Shown piece by piece: positions 1-7,961 of a stretch of DNA of 31,287 nt (position 1 is the stretch's first letter; the number at the start of each line of letters is the position of its first letter). Both the position numbers and the translations under genes were made by a program. The notes under the pieces were generated by a model. The model was given only the letters and a program-made list of their open reading frames with translations. It had not been told where the DNA came from and did no database searches. This DNA is from Porticoccaceae bacterium UBA2002 (GTDB lineage Bacteria; Pseudomonadota; Gammaproteobacteria; Pseudomonadales; Porticoccaceae), in assembly GCA_002334915.1 (NCBI GenBank), contig DDCQ01000008.1, forward strand, positions 1-31,287, written 5' to 3'.

Positions 1-25
1 TTTAGGAGTTTTTAGGAGCTTGAAT

Positions 26-856
26 ATGAATAGGAATCTATCAAAATTACTGCAGTCACTTGCAGGTGTAGTTATGTTCTCAATGGCCAGCTTATCCATG
101 GCCGCCACCTATACTTATACTTATGATTTTGACGCCGATGAGCATGAGCGCGGTGGGCAGCCATTGGTGTTTGGTGATTTGTCTGTCTACGGTGCTTTAT
201 TGGTTGACGGTATGGCACCGGACGACGATCCCTCGTATAAGCGTGCTAACGCCTATCTGGATGCTGGTACTATGTCTGGGTTGGGTGTGTGTAAAGGATC
301 CGTAAAAGCTGATGATTTTGGGACCAAAGCCACCAACAAGTGTTACAGTGCAGACGGATTAACAAGCACCGCTGGAGATGACAATATGCAGGAGAATGAG
401 GTGCTAGGCTTTGTTTTTGACTCAGCCAAGAAAATCTCTGATGTCGGCATCTGGGGTAAGCACGCGCCTGTGCCTGACGGCACTAAGGTGTTGATTTGGA
501 CAGATACCGGTGGGTTTTCTTTGCTGGATGTTATTGCTGACAAAATCACCCTGGGCTTTGAGCTGACCGAAATGGCGATTTTTGGCTCAATGAGCGATTG
601 GTACAAAGGCTTTATGAAGAAGCACTTTGATATAGGTACTACCAACACTGACGCTCTCTATGTAGCCGGTAACAATGAAGTACCCATTCCTGCCGCTGTG
701 TGGTTATTTGTGCCTGAGTCAAATCAGCTCAGGCTTGTAATTATACTTGTTAGTCGGGCAGAGCCTATTCAGTGGTTATATCCTCTAACATATCGGCTGC
801 ATCGTCCATGGCTTCCTCACCAGCTTCAGTCATGGCCTCTACAGCACCATCTATAG
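26..856 (+). CDS. Secreted protein with disrupted VPLPA/PEP-CTERM-like sorting tail
   Basis: The ATG at 26 is preferred over the in-frame TTG at 20 because AGGAG lies 7 bases upstream; TTTAGGAG occurs twice, at 1-8 and 11-18. The N-terminus is a Sec signal peptide (hydrophobic VVMFSMASLSMA, cleavage near SMA/AT). The mature part is a Gly/Asp-rich beta-type domain with no recognised catalytic motif. Near residue 225 comes VPIPAAVWLF, which matches the start of VPLPA/PEP-CTERM sorting signals. In those families it continues as a Gly-rich membrane helix ending in an Arg/Lys cluster. Here it changes abruptly to VPESNQLRLV and reads on through a hairpin and about 90 bases antisense to the next gene. 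The anchor is therefore missing. Probably a C-terminally truncated gene; the last ~45 residues are likely not native. Its function is unknown. Confidence 0.6.
   Translation: MNRNLSKLLQSLAGVVMFSMASLSMAATYTYTYDFDADEHERGGQPLVFGDLSVYGALLVDGMAPDDDPSYKRANAYLDAGTMSGLGVCKGSVKADDFGTKATNKCYSADGLTSTAGDDNMQENEVLGFVFDSAKKISDVGIWGKHAPVPDGTKVLIWTDTGGFSLLDVIADKITLGFELTEMAIFGSMSDWYKGFMKKHFDIGTTNTDALYVAGNNEVPIPAAVWLFVPESNQLRLVIILVSRAEPIQWLYPLTYRLHRPWLPHQLQSWPLQHHL
711..745. terminator. Hairpin between convergent genes, possible terminator
   Basis: GCCTGAG (712-718) pairs with CTCAGGC (728-734) across a 9-base loop and is followed by an AT-rich stretch. It lies inside the read-through 3' end of the first gene and downstream of the convergent lipoprotein gene, so it may stop transcription from both. 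The T-tract is weak. Confidence 0.4.
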
Positions 857-1019
857 CGCCCATGGCGGATTCTGTGGCCTCTTCACTGGTCTCCATAGTT
901 TCTGAGGCCGCGGCTTCAGCAGCGGCTGTTGCGTCTTCAACGGTGGGGTCGCCGCTATCACAGGCGCTGAGGCCCAGTGCGACCATTACTGCAATAAGTA
1001 CTATGTAACTCTGTTTCAT
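765..1019 (-). CDS. Small acidic Ala/Glu-rich lipoprotein
   Basis: This 84-residue protein starts at the ATG at 1019 with GGAG well placed upstream (TTAGGAGTTAGAAC). A type II signal peptide ends in the lipobox LSAC, with Cys20 the predicted lipidated residue and Asp following it. The mature ~64 residues consist almost only of Ala, Glu, Asp, Met, Thr and Ser and look helical. There are no Lys or Arg after residue 2, so the mature protein is very acidic. No family is recognised; it resembles the many short low-complexity lipoproteins of gammaproteobacteria. Asp at position +2 would, by the E. coli rule, favour inner-membrane retention, but that rule is not universal. It is convergent with the truncated sorting-signal gene, whose read-through overlaps its 3' end. 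Confidence 0.7.
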   Translation of the reverse strand: MKQSYIVLIAVMVALGLSACDSGDPTVEDATAAAEAAASETMETSEEATESAMGAIDGAVEAMTEAGEEAMDDAADMLEDITTE

Positions 1020-1226
1020 GTTCTAACTCCTAACCAGGTTATTTTAAGGTTTTGCAGGTAAAAGCATAGATCAACTTGAGGGGCGCTTCCGAACTTCTTT
1101 TGCGGGAGTTTCACAGTGGATTTTTAAACCAGCGGGTCAGATAGGCTATTTGCACTAAAATAGCGCCTGAAACATTGTCTAAGTGGTTGCCGATTTAAGG
1201 GTGCTGTGGCAAACTTGCCGCCCTTT

Positions 1227-1256
1227 TTGACCAGCTATACCAGCGGCCAGTAATCG
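1227..1256 (+). promoter_or_regulatory. Candidate promoter for tRNA-Leu
   Basis: TTGACC at 1227-1232 is a good -35 box. An 18-base spacer leads to TAATCG at 1251-1256, a weak -10. The predicted start is about 35 bases before the tRNA. The 1020-1298 gap holds nothing else that I can support. Confidence 0.3.
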
Positions 1257-1298
1257 CCGTCGGGTTAAGGCGAAAATGAGGGTCAAAAAACAGATTAT

Positions 1299-1383
1299 GC
1301 GAGTGTGGCGGAATTGGTAGACGCGCTAGATTTAGGTTCTAGTGTCTTAGGATGTGAGAGTTCGAGTCTCTCCACTCGCACCA
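1299..1383 (+). tRNA. tRNA-Leu (anticodon UAG)
   Basis: This is an 85-base class II tRNA with encoded CCA. The acceptor GCGAGTG pairs with CACTCGC and is followed by A-CCA. The D-arm contains AATTGGTAGACG. The anticodon stem CTAGA/TCTAG encloses the loop TTTAGGT, giving anticodon TAG (reads CUN, mainly CUA). A long variable arm is present, and the T-arm is GAGAG-TTCGAGT-CTCTC. It corresponds to E. coli leuW. It lies 28 bases upstream of tig and may share its transcript. Confidence 0.98.
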
Positions 1384-1411
1384 TAATTTATGTATTTCAA
1401 GAGGATAACCC

Positions 1412-2731
1412 ATGCAGGTTTCTATTGAGTCGAGCAAAGGTCTAGAGCGTCAGCTTAAGATTGGCGTGCCTGCCGACAAAATTGATCAAGAAGTAATCGT
1501 TCGTTTACAAAAAGCCACCAAGACCGTCTCTATCAAAGGCTTCCGTAAAGGAAAGGTTCCCCTGAAAGTGGTTAAGCAGCAATTTGGTGCTGGCGTGCGT
1601 CAAGAAGTGGTTGGCGAGGTTGTCAATTCAAGCTTTTACGAAGCCATACAGCAAGAAGAGTTGCGTCCCGTAGGTCAGCCGCGCATCGACGATATCAGCG
1701 AGAGCGAAGGCAAGGATCTTGAGTACACTGCAATCTTCGAGGTGTATCCCGAAGTTAAGCTCGCAGACTTAAGCAAAGTTAAGGTCTCTCGCCCGGTTTC
1801 CGATGTAAACGCAGAAGACGTAGAGACAATGATCGACGTGCTGCGCAATCAGCAGGCGACATTTGAAGTCACCGAGAAAGCAGCTGAAGATGGTGACCAG
1901 GTCAATATCGACTTTGTCGGCACCCACAAAAAAGAAGAGTTTGCCGGCGGCAGCGCCGAAGGCCAGGACCTGGTTCTGGGCTCCGATAGCATGATTCCCG
2001 GGTTCGAAAAGGGTCTGATCGGCGTCAGCGCCGGTGATGAAACTGTACTCAAGCTAAAATTCCCCAAGGACTACCACTCCGAAGAACTTAAAGGCAAAGC
2101 CGTGCAGTTTGCCGTCAAAGTTAATTCAGTCTCTGTTAAACAGATGCCAGAGATGAATGATGACTTCTTTAAGCTCTACGGTGTGGAAGAGGGCGGCGAA
2201 GAAAAATTCCGCGAAGAGGTTCAGGGCAATATGGAGCGAGAGCTGCGCAATGCTATCCGCGGCAAGATTAAGAACCGCGTGATGGACCAGCTGTTCGAAC
2301 TCAACAAGGTCGATGTTCCAGAAGCCCTTATCAGCAATGAAATAACCCAGCTCAAGCAGCAGATGGTGCAGCAGTTTGGTGGAGGTCAGCAGATCGACCT
2401 GAGCATGTTGCCCGATGATATGTTTAAAGACAAAGCACAGCGCCGCGCCGCACTCGGCGTTATTGTATCTGAGGTGGTTAAGGTTGAAGAACTGTCCCCA
2501 GACGAAACAGCTGTTCGAGCCCGTGTTGATGAAATTGCATCAACCTACGAGCAGCCTCAGGAAGTTGTGGACTATTATTACAGTAAGCCTGAGCTTCTCA
2601 GTTCTGTTGAAGCTGTGGTTCTGGAAGACCAGGTGACTGAGCTGGTGCTATCTAAAGCCAAGGTAAAAGAAGAAACACTGCCGTACGAAGAAGCCGTTAA
2701 GCCAGACCCCGAGCCAGGTACTGAAGCATAG
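1412..2731 (+). CDS. tig: Trigger factor, ribosome-associated chaperone/prolyl isomerase
   Basis: Trigger factor binds ribosomal protein uL23 at the exit tunnel and shields nascent chains. The 439 residues match the usual ~430-440. The N-terminal MQVSIESSKGLERQL and the ribosome-docking signature GFRKGKVP (about residues 43-50) are intact. An FKBP-type domain follows (about 150-245: DGDQVNIDFVGT, then GLIGVSAGDE). The C-terminal helical arms span about 250-430. The start ATG has GAGG about 8 bases upstream. It follows tRNA-Leu and precedes clpP, the order conserved in gammaproteobacteria. The C-terminus ends in an acidic Pro/Glu tail. No anomaly is seen. Confidence 0.98.
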   Translation: MQVSIESSKGLERQLKIGVPADKIDQEVIVRLQKATKTVSIKGFRKGKVPLKVVKQQFGAGVRQEVVGEVVNSSFYEAIQQEELRPVGQPRIDDISESEGKDLEYTAIFEVYPEVKLADLSKVKVSRPVSDVNAEDVETMIDVLRNQQATFEVTEKAAEDGDQVNIDFVGTHKKEEFAGGSAEGQDLVLGSDSMIPGFEKGLIGVSAGDETVLKLKFPKDYHSEELKGKAVQFAVKVNSVSVKQMPEMNDDFFKLYGVEEGGEEKFREEVQGNMERELRNAIRGKIKNRVMDQLFELNKVDVPEALISNEITQLKQQMVQQFGGGQQIDLSMLPDDMFKDKAQRRAALGVIVSEVVKVEELSPDETAVRARVDEIASTYEQPQEVVDYYYSKPELLSSVEAVVLEDQVTELVLSKAKVKEETLPYEEAVKPDPEPGTEA

Positions 2732-2742
2732 GTTCTGCCGAT

Positions 2743-2766
2743 GGTAAGCTGGTCATCCAGCTTACC
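2743..2766. other. Perfect 10-bp hairpin in the tig-clpP gap
   Basis: GGTAAGCTGG (2743-2752) and CCAGCTTACC (2757-2766) pair perfectly around the tetraloop TCAT. No T-run follows, so it is not a typical intrinsic terminator. It may be an attenuator, a processing site or an mRNA-end stabiliser for tig. Confidence 0.55.
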
Positions 2767-2788
2767 CGCTGCCCGCGTATACAGGCTG

Positions 2789-2817
2789 TTGTTTAAAGGC
2801 TAGGATACCCCTTCAAT
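2789..2817 (+). promoter_or_regulatory. Candidate clpP promoter
   Basis: TTGTTT (2789-2794), a 17-base spacer and TTCAAT (2812-2817) give a plausible sigma-70 promoter 26 bases before clpP. The overlapping CCCCTTCAAT (2808-2817) recalls the sigma-32 -10 element CCCCATNT, which would suit a heat-shock gene. The matching sigma-32 -35 is poor, so heat-shock control is only a suggestion. Confidence 0.35.
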
Positions 2818-2842
2818 TAGCAATCAAATAAGCGAGGACGCA

Positions 2843-3478
2843 ATGATTTTTCAACCGCCAACAGGTCAAAACCTGGTTCCAGATGTGGAAGCCAGCGGCT
2901 TGGTACCCATGGTCGTTGAGCAGAGTTCAAGAGGCGAGCGCGCCTATGATATCTACTCAAGACTCTTAAAAGAGCGAGTTATTTTCCTGGTGGGTCAGGT
3001 AGAAGATCATATGGCCAACCTGATTGTGGCCCAGATGCTGTTTCTCGAGTCGGAAAATCCCGATAAAGACATCCACCTGTACATTAATTCTCCCGGCGGT
3101 TCTGTAACGGCCGGGCTATCTATCTACGACACCATGCAGTTTATCAAGCCGGATGTCAGCACCATGTGTATAGGCCAGGCTGCCTCTATGGGAGCCTTTC
3201 TGCTCACCGCCGGCGCCGAGGGCAAGCGCTACTGTCTGCCCAATTCCCGTACCATGATTCACCAGCCCAGCGGTGGTGCCCAGGGCCAGGCAACAGATAT
3301 ACATATCCAGTCTCAAGAAATCCTCAAGATCAAGAAGCGCCTAAACGACCTGATGGCTAAACATACGGGCCAAACGGTCGATAAGATAGCAGAAGATACC
3401 GAGCGCGATAACTTTATGAGTGCCGAGGAATCCAGAGAATACGGGCTTATAGATGAGGTGCTGGACAAAAGAGGGTAG
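2843..3478 (+). CDS. clpP: ATP-dependent Clp protease proteolytic subunit
   Basis: ClpP forms the tetradecameric serine protease barrel that works with ClpX or ClpA in the cytoplasm. The catalytic triad is visible: Ser115 in [11 protein letters not shown], His140 in [10 protein letters not shown] and Asp189 in [11 protein letters not shown]. The 211 residues are slightly longer than E. coli ClpP (207). The first ~15 residues should be the autocleaved propeptide. The glycine-rich strand SPGGSVTAG and the C-terminal YGLIDEVL are typical. The ATG follows GAGGA. It lies 87 bases upstream of clpX, its partner, and may be cotranscribed with it. Confidence 0.98.
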   Translation: MIFQPPTGQNLVPDVEASGLVPMVVEQSSRGERAYDIYSRLLKERVIFLVGQVEDHMANLIVAQMLFLESENPDKDIHLYINSPGGSVTAGLSIYDTMQFIKPDVSTMCIGQAASMGAFLLTAGAEGKRYCLPNSRTMIHQPSGGAQGQATDIHIQSQEILKIKKRLNDLMAKHTGQTVDKIAEDTERDNFMSAEESREYGLIDEVLDKRG

Positions 3479-3565
3479 AGGCGTTAGTCTTCTGACTTAT
3501 ATTATTAGATATTGCCTATAACCTTCTGTTTTGTAAGGATTTTGTAGGGTTGGCAGGAGAGAGAA

Positions 3566-4855
3566 ATGAGTGATAGTGACACATTGGGAGACGGCGGAAA
3601 GCTACTTTTCTGTTCCTTCTGCGGCAAAAATCAGAACGAAGTTCGTCGTCTGATTGCCGGCCCGTCGGTGTATATATGCGATGAGTGCGTCGATCTCTGC
3701 AATGACATCATCTCCGAAGAGACTCAGGTTGTCGAAGCTGACAGCAGCCCAGACAGGCTCCCGGTACCCACAGAAATCAAAAATATTCTCGACGAGTACG
3801 TTATTGGCCAGGAGCGCGCCAAGCGCATTCTCTCAGTAGCTGTTTACAACCACTACAAACGGCTGCAGGTCAGCGAAAAAGCGGCCGACAAGGGCGCAGT
3901 AGAGCTGGGCAAGAGCAATATTCTACTAATAGGCCCCACAGGCAGCGGTAAAACATTGCTGGCCGAAACTCTGGCACGCATGCTGGATGTACCCTTCACC
4001 ATTGCCGATGCAACCACCCTGACCGAAGCCGGTTATGTGGGTGAAGATGTTGAAAATATTATTCAAAAACTGCTGCAGAAATGTGACTACGATGTCGACA
4101 AGGCCCAGCGCGGCATTGTTTATATTGATGAAATCGACAAGATTTCCCGCAAGTCAGACAACCCCTCCATCACCAGAGATGTCTCCGGTGAAGGCGTGCA
4201 GCAGGCCCTGCTCAAACTAATTGAAGGCACAGTGGCCTCCGTGCCCCCCCAGGGTGGCCGCAAGCATCCCCAGCAGGAGTTTCTGCAGGTGGATACCGCC
4301 AATATCCTATTTGTCTGTGGCGGCGCCTTTGCCGGGCTTGAAAAAGTTATTCGCGACCGCTCCGAAAAGGGTGGCATAGGCTTCAGTGCCGAAGTAAACA
4401 GCAAAGACAATCAGAAATCAGTGGGCGAAACCCTGCTGGATGTGGAACCCAGTGATTTGATTGGCTATGGCCTGATCCCAGAATTTATTGGTCGTCTGCC
4501 AGTGGTTGCTACTTTGCAAGAACTGGATCGCGACGCCCTGGTCAATATTCTGGTCGAGCCAAAGAATGCCGTGGTTAAGCAGTACCAGACGCTGTTTGAA
4601 ATGGAAGATGTCGAGCTAGACCTGCGACGCGACGCGTTGGACGCTATTGCCGACAAGGCCATCGAGCGCAAAACAGGTGCCCGGGGTCTCAGATCTATTC
4701 TCGAGACCGTGCTGCTGGATACCATGTATCGCGTGCCTTCAGAGCCAGATGTGGTCAAGGTGGTAGTAGACGCCTCGGTGATCAATGGCGAGAACGAACC
4801 GCTGCTGGTACATGAACAGCAGGAAACAAAAAAAGTAGCCTCAGACGAAGGCTAA
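3566..4855 (+). CDS. clpX: Clp protease ATP-binding unfoldase subunit ClpX
   Basis: ClpX is the AAA+ hexamer that recognises ssrA and other tags and feeds substrates into ClpP. An N-terminal C4 zinc-binding domain uses Cys16, Cys19, Cys38 and Cys41 (CSFC, then CDEC). Walker A is GPTGSGKT at 123-130, the pore loop GYVG at 156-159 and Walker B VYIDEIDK around 185-192. The RKH-loop segment [10 protein letters not shown] is present. Length (429) is normal. GGAGAG stands just before the ATG. A Rho-independent terminator follows the stop codon at once, closing a clpP-clpX unit. Confidence 0.98.
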   Translation: MSDSDTLGDGGKLLFCSFCGKNQNEVRRLIAGPSVYICDECVDLCNDIISEETQVVEADSSPDRLPVPTEIKNILDEYVIGQERAKRILSVAVYNHYKRLQVSEKAADKGAVELGKSNILLIGPTGSGKTLLAETLARMLDVPFTIADATTLTEAGYVGEDVENIIQKLLQKCDYDVDKAQRGIVYIDEIDKISRKSDNPSITRDVSGEGVQQALLKLIEGTVASVPPQGGRKHPQQEFLQVDTANILFVCGGAFAGLEKVIRDRSEKGGIGFSAEVNSKDNQKSVGETLLDVEPSDLIGYGLIPEFIGRLPVVATLQELDRDALVNILVEPKNAVVKQYQTLFEMEDVELDLRRDALDAIADKAIERKTGARGLRSILETVLLDTMYRVPSEPDVVKVVVDASVINGENEPLLVHEQQETKKVASDEG

Positions 4856-4858
4856 ATC

Positions 4859-4884
4859 AAGGCGGCGCAAGCCGCCTTTTTTGT
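4859..4884 (+). terminator. Rho-independent terminator after clpX
   Basis: GGCGGC (4861-4866), loop GCAA and GCCGCC (4871-4876) are followed by TTTTTTGTTT. The GC-rich stem with a T-run lies directly downstream of the clpX stop, separating clpPX from lon. Confidence 0.85.
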
Positions 4885-4920
4885 TTCTGCCGCCGGAGCA
4901 ATTGTTTCGCAGCCAAGCGG

Positions 4921-4950
4921 TTGTAATTGTTCAGCGAGACCCAATATATA
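4921..4950 (+). promoter_or_regulatory. Candidate lon promoter
   Basis: TTGTAA (4921-4926), an 18-base spacer and TATATA (4945-4950) lie after the clpX terminator and 65 bases before lon. The -10 is embedded in CCCAATATAT, which partly resembles a sigma-32 -10. lon is a classic heat-shock gene, so both sigma factors may act here; this is inference. Confidence 0.42.
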
Positions 4951-5014
4951 AATCAAACAACATCTGTGGCCTTATGTAACCAGTGCCATTCCAATTCAAG
5001 AACCAGAGGTAACC

Positions 5015-7429
5015 ATGGGTTCCCAACAGACCGATCCAGACAAAGCTATCTATCCACTGCTGCCATTGCGCGATGTGGTAGTTTACCCCCATATGGTAGT
5101 GCCATTATTTGTAGGCCGCGAGAAATCCATAGTCGCCCTCGAAGACGCCATGGAGTCAGACAAGCAGATAGTACTGGTAGCGCAAAAGAACCCCGCAGAA
5201 GACAACCCCGGCGTAGATGATGTTTATGCTGTGGGCACCTTCGCCACCATATTACAGATGCTCAAGCTCCCCGACGGCACCCTCAAGGTTCTGGTTGAGG
5301 GCACAGGTCGGGTTGGACTGATCGAACCCCGCGAGGGAGAGGCCTTTCTGCAGACCTGTGTCATTGAAATGGCCAGTGGCGAACTGGACGCCGCCGAAGC
5401 CGATGCCCTGACTCGCTCGACTCTGTCGCTGTTCGAGCAGTACGTTAATCTCAGCAAAAAAATCCCGTCAGAGGTCATCACCACAGTCAGCGGTATTGAA
5501 GATGCCAATCGTCTCGCCGACACCATCGCCTCCCATATGACCCTGAGCCTGGAGCAAAAGCAGGATGTGCTGGAAATTGCTGACCTGACCGGTCGCTTCG
5601 AGCACCTCATGAGCCTGATGGAAGCAGAGATTGACCTGTTCCAAATCGAGCAGCGCATCCGTGGTCGCGTCAAAAAACAAATGGAGAAAAGTCAGCGCGA
5701 GTACTATCTCAACGAGCAGATGAAGGCCATCCAGAAAGAGCTTGGCGATAGTGACGAAGGTATCTCAGAGCTGGACCAGCTAGACAAGAAAATCGCCGAA
5801 GCCGGCATGCCCAAAGCGGCACTGGAAAAAGCCGAGTCCGAACTGGCCAAGCTAAAAATGATGTCGCCCATGTCCGCCGAGGCCTCAGTGCTGCGCAACT
5901 ATATCGACTGCATGATCGGCGTACCCTGGAGCAAGCGCACCAGAGTCAAACATAATCTGGACAATTCCGAGAAAACGCTCAACGAGGACCACTATGGCCT
6001 GGAAGAGGTTAAAGAGCGCATTCTGGAGTTTTTGGCCGTCCAGCAGCGAGTTAAAAAACTCAAAGGCCCGGTACTCTGCCTGGTAGGCCCCCCGGGCGTA
6101 GGCAAGACCTCCCTGGGCGAGTCCATAGCGCGAGCCACAGGGCGCAAATTTATCCGCATGAGCCTGGGCGGGGTGCGCGACGAATCCGAGATTCGTGGCC
6201 ACCGCCGCACCTATATAGGCTCAATGCCCGGCAAGCTGATTCAAAAGCTCTCCAAAGTGGGCGCCAAAAATCCACTGTTCCTGCTCGATGAGATCGACAA
6301 GATGGGCATGGACCAGCGCGGTGATCCGGCGTCAGCTCTGCTAGAAGTGCTGGACCCAGAGCAAAATCATACCTTTAACGACCATTATCTCGAGGTGGAC
6401 TATGACCTGTCCGAGGTAATGTTTATCTGTACCGCCAACTCCATGAATATTCCCGGGCCACTGCTCGACCGTATGGAAGTAATCCGTATCCCCGGTTACA
6501 CCGAGGACGAGAAGGTACAGATTGCCGAAAAATATCTGGTGCCCAAACAGCGCAGCGCCAACGGATTAAAAGACAGCGAACTAGAGATAACCGAAGACGC
6601 CCTCAAAGATACCATTCGCTACTACACCAGAGAGGCCGGTGTGCGGGGCCTGGATCGTGATATAGCCAAGATTTGCCGCAAGACAGTCACCAGCCATGTG
6701 CGAGACAAAAGCAACGCTAAAGACATTGTAGGGGCCTCTGAGCTGGAAGATATGCTGGGAGTGCGCCGATTTGACTACGGCCGCGCCGAAATCGAGAATC
6801 AAATTGGCCAGGTTACCGGTCTTGCCTGGACTCAGGTGGGTGGTGAGCTGCTGACCATCGAAGCCTCAGCCATACCAGGCAAAGGTCGTGTTATCAAGAC
6901 CGGTTCTCTCGGCGATGTAATGCAGGAATCTATACAGGCGGCACTGACCGTGGTGCGCAGTCGCGCCATGAGGCTGGGTATCCGCAGAGACTTTTATCAG
7001 GAAAATGACCTGCATATCCATGTTCCCGAGGGAGCAACGCCAAAAGATGGTCCATCGGCCGGTGTCGGTATGTGTACCTCTCTGGTCTCCGTTTTAACCG
7101 GTATACCCGTCAAAGCCGATGTGGCCATGACCGGCGAAATTACCCTGCGTGGGCAGGTATTAAAGATTGGCGGGTTAAAAGAAAAACTGCTGGCGGCTCA
7201 TCGCGGGGGCATTCGTACCGTGGTTATTCCCCATGATAACGCCAGTGATTTGAAGGAGATACCGGACAATATTAAAGCTGATCTTGAGATATGTCCGGTC
7301 AAATGGATTGACGAAGTTTTGGACATCGCGCTGCAAGAGTCCCCAACGCCAATGAGCGAAGAAGAGTTCAATCGAGTGACCAGCGTAGAAAAAAATGCCG
7401 AGTCGGGCGCTAGGCCAAGTACTCACTAG
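5015..7429 (+). CDS. lon: ATP-dependent Lon protease (LonA)
   Basis: Lon is a homohexameric AAA+ serine-lysine protease that degrades misfolded and regulatory proteins in the cytoplasm. The N-terminal LAN substrate-binding domain covers about 12-205 (LPLRDVVVYPHMVVPLFVGR), and a coiled-coil linker about 210-290 (YYLNEQMKAIQKELG). Walker A is GPPGVGKT at 358-365 and Walker B LFLLDEIDK at about 421-429. The protease domain carries Ser681 in DGPSAGVGM and Lys724 in GGLKEKLLAAHRGG. The 804 residues are normal. The ATG at 5015 has AGAGG upstream and gives the conserved N-terminus. It has its own promoter region and is followed by hupB, as in E. coli. Confidence 0.98.
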   Translation: MGSQQTDPDKAIYPLLPLRDVVVYPHMVVPLFVGREKSIVALEDAMESDKQIVLVAQKNPAEDNPGVDDVYAVGTFATILQMLKLPDGTLKVLVEGTGRVGLIEPREGEAFLQTCVIEMASGELDAAEADALTRSTLSLFEQYVNLSKKIPSEVITTVSGIEDANRLADTIASHMTLSLEQKQDVLEIADLTGRFEHLMSLMEAEIDLFQIEQRIRGRVKKQMEKSQREYYLNEQMKAIQKELGDSDEGISELDQLDKKIAEAGMPKAALEKAESELAKLKMMSPMSAEASVLRNYIDCMIGVPWSKRTRVKHNLDNSEKTLNEDHYGLEEVKERILEFLAVQQRVKKLKGPVLCLVGPPGVGKTSLGESIARATGRKFIRMSLGGVRDESEIRGHRRTYIGSMPGKLIQKLSKVGAKNPLFLLDEIDKMGMDQRGDPASALLEVLDPEQNHTFNDHYLEVDYDLSEVMFICTANSMNIPGPLLDRMEVIRIPGYTEDEKVQIAEKYLVPKQRSANGLKDSELEITEDALKDTIRYYTREAGVRGLDRDIAKICRKTVTSHVRDKSNAKDIVGASELEDMLGVRRFDYGRAEIENQIGQVTGLAWTQVGGELLTIEASAIPGKGRVIKTGSLGDVMQESIQAALTVVRSRAMRLGIRRDFYQENDLHIHVPEGATPKDGPSAGVGMCTSLVSVLTGIPVKADVAMTGEITLRGQVLKIGGLKEKLLAAHRGGIRTVVIPHDNASDLKEIPDNIKADLEICPVKWIDEVLDIALQESPTPMSEEEFNRVTSVEKNAESGARPSTH

Positions 7430-7463
7430 CGTATAACTATTTGAGGATATTTAAAAAGTAAGC

Positions 7464-7492
7464 TTGACCGCATCCAGTGTGGTTGGTATAAA
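7464..7492 (+). promoter_or_regulatory. Strong sigma-70 promoter for hupB
   Basis: TTGACC (7464-7469), a spacer of exactly 17 bases and TATAAA (7487-7492) make the best consensus promoter in the window. The predicted start near 7499 leaves an untranslated leader of about 100 bases. That fits the abundant, growth-regulated expression known for HU. Confidence 0.75.
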
Positions 7493-7597
7493 GTTCGGGT
7501 AGAGGGCGCTATTAGCTAGGGATTCCAAGCATCTAGATCGATTAAGCGGCCTCTTTATCTAGCTAGGATCAATCAATTCCAAAAAAAGGGGAATACC

Positions 7598-7870
7598 GTG
7601 AATAAATCTGAATTAATCGATGCAATCGCTGCTGGTGCAGACATTTCTAAAGCTTCTGCCGGTCGCGCTCTGGACTCAGCACTGGACGCAGTTACTGGCG
7701 CTCTGAAAAATGGTGACCAGGTTTCACTGGTAGGCTTTGGTACTTACTCTGTCAAGCACCGTGCTGCTCGCGCCGGTCGCAACCCACAGACTGGTGCAGA
7801 GATTCAAATCAAAGCAGCCAATGTGCCAAGCTTTAAAGCAGGTAAGGCGCTTAAAGACGCTGTGAACTAA
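7598..7870 (+). CDS. hupB: DNA-binding protein HU-beta
   Basis: HU is the small histone-like nucleoid protein that bends DNA as a dimer. The 90-residue sequence has the family start [11 protein letters not shown], the core [11 protein letters not shown] and the DNA-wrapping arm [14 protein letters not shown] with its intercalating proline, about Pro63. The start codon is GTG at 7598, with AAGGGGAA 6-7 bases upstream; no other in-frame start gives the family N-terminus. It sits between lon and ppiD, the standard location for the beta subunit gene, and has a strong promoter and its own terminator. Confidence 0.97.
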   Translation: MNKSELIDAIAAGADISKASAGRALDSALDAVTGALKNGDQVSLVGFGTYSVKHRAARAGRNPQTGAEIQIKAANVPSFKAGKALKDAVN

Positions 7871-7913
7871 GTTATTGGGCGAGTGATTCAGCCCAGGTTG
7901 AATCGCTCCACTT

Positions 7914-7942
7914 AAAAAGGCGCATCTCAGATGCGCCTTTTT
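7914..7942 (+). terminator. Rho-independent terminator after hupB
   Basis: The arms AAAAAGGCGCATCT (from 7914) and AGATGCGCCTTTTT (to 7942) pair around a single C, giving a long GC-rich stem with an A-tract before it and a T-tract after. It separates hupB from ppiD, whose start is 20 bases further on. Confidence 0.85.
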
Positions 7943-7961
7943 AATTATCAGGATTAGACAA

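Noticed and set aside
772-1008. Ser/Ala-rich plus-strand frame
   Set aside because: It is the mirror image of the low-complexity lipoprotein gene, which has the lipobox and ribosome site.
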